From Chloroflexota bacterium (lineage in GTDB: Bacteria > Chloroflexota > Dehalococcoidia > Dehalococcoidales > Fen-1064), in the NCBI GenBank assembly GCA_026389745.1, contig JAPLHG010000036.1, forward strand, positions 11,194 to 20,742: a DNA stretch of 9,549 nucleotides. The letters are read 5' to 3'. The notes under the pieces are model-generated. The model made no database searches. It saw nothing but the letters and a program-made list of their open reading frames with translations, and had not been told where the DNA came from. Position numbers and translations under genes: made by a program. Position 1 is the stretch's first letter. Each line of letters begins with the position of its first letter. Positions 5,713 to 9,549 of this stretch are shown piece by piece.

Positions 5713-8395
5713 TTAAAGCTCAAGGGTGGCTTTGAATTCGTTGGGGTCAAGATTCTCCAGAGTGAACCCTAGTGCCCTTACCAAACCAACCATCTTCGTA
5801 TTATCTTTGAGGATGATGCCGTACATGTTTTTGAGACCTTTCTCCTGCGCAATCCCGATGAGCATATCGGTGAGCTTATGTCCCAAACCGACATCCTGAA
5901 AATCATCGGCAACGAGCGTGGCAAATTCTCCGGTTTCACCACTCGATTGGATGATTAACTGCCCCACACCAACATTCCTTCTTTCGCCATTTGCAGTATA
6001 TTCGGCAATGATAGCTATTTCTCGCCCATAGTCGATGTTACAGAGCCGACTAAGCATCTCATGGCTAATATCTTTAATGACGCAGAAGAAACGGGATCTC
6101 GATGATTCCGGAGAAAGTCCGGCGATGAGCCCATACTCCAGCGGCTCGTCTTCCGGTCTGATAGGTCTGAGCAGAACCGACCGGCCGTCATGGCATCGCC
6201 ATGGCTGGATATATCTTGTGGGATAAGGAGAAATAATCAGGTGTGAATATTCACTAATTGTCCCATTCTTGACAACGTCTTCATCGATAACAATGCGCGC
6301 ATCCAGAGCAATTACCGTGTCACCACTCACGACCAGAGGATTAATATCCAGTTCCTTTATCTCAGAGAAGTCGACAACTATATTCGAGAGCCTGATAAGC
6401 GTCTCTTCGAGCATTCGTAGATCAGCAGGCGGTTTCTTCCTGAATCCTTTAGATAACATACTGTAGATATGGGTACGCTCAATGAGCATCTGTGCCAGTC
6501 TTTGATTCAGCGGAGGCAAGCCAATGGCAATATCTTTGTAGAATTCCGTTTCAGTACCGCCATGACCAAAAATAATCACAGGACCTAATGTCGGGTCTTT
6601 TTTACTACCGATTATCAATTCGTAAGAATAGTCACCCACCATTTGCTGTACTGTCACACCTTCAATCTGAGCTTGGGGGTTGTGCTGTTTAACGGTGTTC
6701 ATCATTTCCCGAAAAGCTTCCCTCACTTCATCAGGCGATTTGAGGTTAAGGTACACACCACCGACATCGGATTTGTGTGAGATGTCGGGGGACTGTATCT
6801 TCATCACCACCGGGTAACCAATGCCCGAGGCCGCTATCGCCGCCCCGTTAGCATCACTGGCAAAATGCGGGAAAGTAACATTAATACGGTACGTGCTAAG
6901 GAATTTCTTTGAATCGCTTTCGGTCAATATGAGTTTACCTGCCCGCACGGCATTGCGGATGAGAAGCTTGAGATGGTTTTTAGGTGTTCCCACGTCAAGC
7001 GGCAAATCCTCCGGTGTTTCGTAAAGATTTTCCAAATTCCTGGCATAATGGTACATGTATAAATAGGTGCTGATAGCTTCTTCGGGGAACTCGTAGGTAG
7101 GTACTTTGTTATCGTAGAATACCTGCCGCGCTTTCTCGACTTCTTTGCTCCCTATCATAGCGGTCAAAATAGGCTTGGGACTCTTTTTAGCGATTTTGGC
7201 AATGGCTTTTGCCAGTTCCACAGCGTTTGCGGCTCCCTGCGGCGTGTAGATGATAACAACCCCATGCACCGCAGGGTCTTTAAGTGTAGTATCGATGGCA
7301 TAGACATACCGCTCGACGCTGGCATCTCCCAGAATATCAATAGGGTTGGATTTACTCCAGTAATCAGGTAGTACCTGATTCAGGCTTTCCAAAGTCGCTT
7401 TGCTGAGCGGAGCGAGTTTGCCTCCCCTACTGATAAGGGCATCGGTGGCGAGAACGGCAGGCCCTCCCGCATTGGTGACGATAGCGAGATTCTGCCCTTT
7501 AGGCAAGACAGCCGTATCCAGAATTGAGGCACAATTGAACAAGTCCCCAATTTCCTCAACCCGTACGACACCAGCCCTATCAAATACGGCATCATAATAG
7601 GCATCGTCGCCAACCATAGAACCGGTGTGGGATTCTGCCGCCTGCATGCTTTCTTGGAATTTCCCCGGCTTGATGACAATGATTGGTTTGGTACGGGCAG
7701 AGCCTCTTGCGGCACTCATAAACTTCCTGGCATTCTCAAGATTATTACCCAGTGACTCAAGGTAAATTATGATGCTCTTGGTCTGCGGGTCTTCGCCAAA
7801 GAAGTCAATTAAATCGCCAAAGTCAATATCAAGCATCGAGCCCAATGAAACGAAGGCACTGAACCCTATATCCCGACTCACTGCCCAATCAAGAACAGAA
7901 GAACCGAGTGCCCCGCTCTGCGATAGAAAAGCGATTTTGCCCGGCTTGGTCATCTTACGGGCAAAAGTAGCATAAAGCCCAGAACTGGGTCGGATAGCCC
8001 CCAGACAGTTTGGACCCATAATTCTCATGCCATACCTTTTGGCAAATTCAATAATCCTTACTTCCCGTTCCTTCCCCCTTTCCCCTGCTTCTTTGAACCC
8101 AGCCGAAATAATAATAACCGCCTTGATTCTTACCGCATTCTTCCACCATATCAGGCACGGATTCTGCCGCCGTTGCAATGATAGCAAGCTCTGGAACCTC
8201 CGGGAGCGCCGAAAGGTTCGGATAGCACATGGTGTCCATAATTTGCTCACGGTTGGGATTGATGGGATATACTTTGCGTTTGTCTTTTGATAAGAGCAGA
8301 TTCTCCAGAGTGGTTTGTCCCACGGAACCCGCTCTGTCTGTAGCACCAACCAAAACAACGCTTTTAGGTTCAAAAAACAGTTTGATTCTGTCCAT
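5713..8395 (-). pseudogene. ADP-forming acyl-CoA synthetase / GNAT fusion, frameshifted
   Basis: Reconstructed, this is about 895 residues: CoA-binding domain, succinyl-CoA-ligase-like domain, ATP-grasp domain, then a C-terminal GNAT acetyltransferase. The first three would interconvert acyl-CoA, ADP and phosphate with acid, CoA and ATP. ATG 8395 has GGAGGA seven bases upstream and reads in frame to codon 89 (lysine at 8131-8129); the remaining 804 residues continue in another frame from 8127 to the stop at 5713. Marks downstream are SQSGALG, SHTG with the phospho-histidine (about residue 256), the ATP-grasp SHKSDVGG with a second histidine (about 540), and GNAT FQDVGLG near 833-838 for acetyl-CoA. 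Salmonella Pat and E. coli PatZ share this architecture, but as I recall they lack the catalytic histidine; this protein keeps it. No other lesion is visible, so the break is either very recent or a sequencing error. Confidence 0.85.
8125..8132 (-). other. Frameshift site in the synthetase gene
   Basis: Minus-strand reading is correct through codon AAG (8131-8129, after EECG) and resumes correctly at ATC AAG GCG from 8127 (IKAVIIIS). A single base, 8128, is left over. So either one base was gained or two (or five) were lost. By comparison with remembered ADP-forming synthetases, which have about three residues between ECG and VKGAVVIS, a loss of five bases restores the best length. No slippery heptamer is present, so programmed frameshifting is unlikely. 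Confidence 0.8.
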
Positions 8396-8444
8396 ACATT
8401 ATTCCTCCGCGCTACTCATCTTCTATCCGCAAGACACCATTTAT

Positions 8445-8473
8445 ATAATAAGGCGCACAGCCTTAAATGGCAA
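8445..8473 (-). promoter_or_regulatory. Promoter for the synthetase/GNAT gene
   Basis: On the minus strand TTGCCA (8473-8468) and TATTAT (8450-8445) are separated by exactly 17 bases, and each matches the consensus at five of six positions. Transcription would start near 8438, leaving a leader of about 43 bases with the ribosome site GGAGGA before ATG 8395. It lies in the 226-base region divergent from the ligase gene. Confidence 0.65.
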
Positions 8474-8524
8474 CCCTCTTAAAGCTGACAGTGTATCATT
8501 CAATGCCAATCGTGTTGCGTCTGT

Positions 8525-8543
8525 GCATATTTACGTGATATGC
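8525..8543. promoter_or_regulatory. Inverted repeat in the divergent promoter region
   Basis: GCATAT (8525-8530) and ATATGC (8538-8543) are perfect inverted copies separated by 7 bases. The repeat overlaps the predicted -35 box of the ligase promoter and lies about 50 bases upstream of the synthetase -35 box. This is the place expected for a regulator binding site, but a 6-bp arm could occur by chance. No regulator gene is visible nearby. Confidence 0.35.
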
Positions 8544-8558
8544 TTGCTTAACTATATT
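8530..8558 (+). promoter_or_regulatory. Possible promoter for the PaaK-like ligase
   Basis: TTTACG (8530-8535), a 17-base spacer and TATATT (8553-8558) give four and five consensus matches. The predicted start near 8565 leaves a leader of about 57 bases before ATG 8622. The rest of the 226-base divergent gap holds only the elements already listed. Confidence 0.4.
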
Positions 8559-8621
8559 GCGTAAACTCTCGCCTTCCCAGGCTGGCCCAAAGAGCTGGAA
8601 AACAATAATTGAGCGCGGCAA

Positions 8622-9549
8622 ATGACCCAGAACTGGAAATTTCCTGCTGATTACTATCGCCATTCTCTGAATGTATTAGAGATAGCCCTCCATGAAATCC
8701 CCGCTTATCAATCATGGCGGTCTTACGACCCCGGCGCAGAGTATCCGATTGATACCCGTTATCGGGCAATGCCTTCACTGACCAAGAAAGATATCCGCGA
8801 ACATTTTCCCGGTGGCTTGGTACCAGCTGGTTGCAATATCCAGGGCGCCTTAGCCAGAGGGGAAATATCGTTTGTTGATACCAGCGGCACGACAGATGAT
8901 AAGGTAACTAACGTCTGGAATCAAAAATGGTGGGATGCGTCGGAAAGAGCCTCTTGGAAACTAAATTCTTATGCCTCCAGGCTTGCTACCGGATCACATC
9001 CTGAAGCGATTTTGGTCAGTCCGCTTAACGTTGGATATGCATCAGACGAAGTGGACATCCCTATGGGAAAACGCCACTTATCAAGGTTTCTTTATCTTAA
9101 CGAAAAAACGAACCAGCTATTATGGACCTCACAACACATGGATAGGATGGTCAGGGAGCTGGCTATCTTTAAGCCGGTTATTCTTGAAGCTAACCCTTCC
9201 TTACTAGCCAAGTTGTGTCGTTATATTATTGACAGTAAACAAAAGGTTTTTCAGCCCGGACTCATTGTTTTAACTTACGAAAATCCGACAAGTTTTCATT
9301 TACGGCAAATTTGTCGTGTCTTTGACATTCCTGTAGCCAGTTCTTACGGAACTACCGAGACTGGGTATGTATTTATGCAGTGCGAGGAGGGTAAGTTCCA
9401 TCAGAATAGCGAGTGCTGTCGCGTGGATTTTCAACCCTTGAAAACAGAGCACGGCGGTCCCTTGCTGGGAAGGCTTTTAGTCACTATCTTTAACAATCCA
9501 TGGTACTATCTGCTCCGCTTTGATGTTGGAGATTTAGTTCATATCGATG
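8622..9549 (+). CDS. PaaK-like adenylate-forming CoA ligase, partial
   Basis: The first 309 residues of an ANL-superfamily enzyme related to phenylacetate-CoA ligase; the C-terminus lies beyond the window. Such enzymes activate a carboxylic acid with ATP and pass it to CoA. The frame is open from ATG 8622 to the end, with an in-frame TGA at 8610-8612, so the start cannot lie further up. Visible motifs are the phosphate loop DTSGTTDDK (86-94), the A5 motif SYGTTE (241-246) and the A7 motif LLRFDVGD (297-304). The loop has aspartate where most PaaK enzymes have the glycine of SGTTG. C254, H260, C265 and C266 follow A5 and may form a metal site, as in some PaaK-like proteins. Only a weak GAG ribosome site precedes the start. 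It is divergent from the synthetase gene, and a shared acyl-CoA theme is plausible. The substrate cannot be read from the sequence. Confidence 0.85.
   Translation, partial: MTQNWKFPADYYRHSLNVLEIALHEIPAYQSWRSYDPGAEYPIDTRYRAMPSLTKKDIREHFPGGLVPAGCNIQGALARGEISFVDTSGTTDDKVTNVWNQKWWDASERASWKLNSYASRLATGSHPEAILVSPLNVGYASDEVDIPMGKRHLSRFLYLNEKTNQLLWTSQHMDRMVRELAIFKPVILEANPSLLAKLCRYIIDSKQKVFQPGLIVLTYENPTSFHLRQICRVFDIPVASSYGTTETGYVFMQCEEGKFHQNSECCRVDFQPLKTEHGGPLLGRLLVTIFNNPWYYLLRFDVGDLVHID

Noticed and set aside
8107..8118. ATA/TTA trinucleotide run near the frameshift
   Set aside because: It encodes the conserved isoleucine run and lies 10 bases from the break in the restored frame, so it does not explain the shift.
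8128..8373. N-terminal 82 residues of the long minus-strand frame starting at 8373
   Set aside because: This stretch is the out-of-frame reading of the CoA-binding domain. The true N-terminus is in the frame from ATG 8395.
8548..8778. 76-codon minus-strand open frame
   Set aside because: It overlaps the start of the PaaK-like ligase on the other strand and resembles no family.

Overview
The window looks like a bacterial chromosome segment. It has Shine-Dalgarno sites, sigma70-type promoters and class II tRNA-Leu, with roughly balanced base composition. The gene set is a stand-alone CinA C-terminal domain, UspA, bifunctional Nnr, a CAD2-type zinc dehydrogenase, a HypE-like AIR-synthase protein, an ADP-forming acyl-CoA synthetase fused to a GNAT domain, and a PaaK-like ligase. 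This mix recalls anaerobic Chloroflexota of the Dehalococcoidia type. The taxon is inferred from general knowledge and was not tested.

Layout from left to right. Positions 1-323 hold two minus-strand tRNA genes, Leu(UAA), cut by the window edge, and Cys(GCA). Each has its own plausible promoter. Two dyads lie in and upstream of the tRNA-Cys leader. Positions 371-497 are the collapsed remains of a short-chain dehydrogenase gene whose start and end are joined out of frame. Three plus-strand genes follow: pncC (524-1006), a universal stress protein with a near-consensus promoter (1103-1582), and a 52-residue zinc ribbon (1707-1865).

A minus-strand block then runs from 8395 down to 1873. It holds the synthetase/GNAT fusion (frameshifted near 8128), the HypE-like protein, the zinc dehydrogenase and nnr. 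The dehydrogenase and nnr form a tight operon behind an extended -10 promoter. A hairpin with a T-rich tail separates the synthetase from the HypE-like gene. Facing the synthetase across a 226-base divergent promoter region is a plus-strand PaaK-like adenylate-forming ligase (8622 to the window end), cut at its C-terminus.

Working together: the synthetase and the ligase both act on acyl-CoA thioesters, and the zinc dehydrogenase would interconvert alcohols and aldehydes. A role in acid/alcohol fermentation or aromatic acid activation is plausible, but it is inference from neighbourhood. Nnr (repair of hydrated NAD(P)H) and PncC (NMN deamidation) both serve nicotinamide nucleotide upkeep, although they are not co-transcribed. 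I see no CRISPR array, insertion sequence, phage gene or clear new defence system. The points most worth a second look are the frameshift in an otherwise intact fusion enzyme, the dehydrogenase relic, the HypE-like protein without its C-terminal cysteine, and the dyads placed on promoters.
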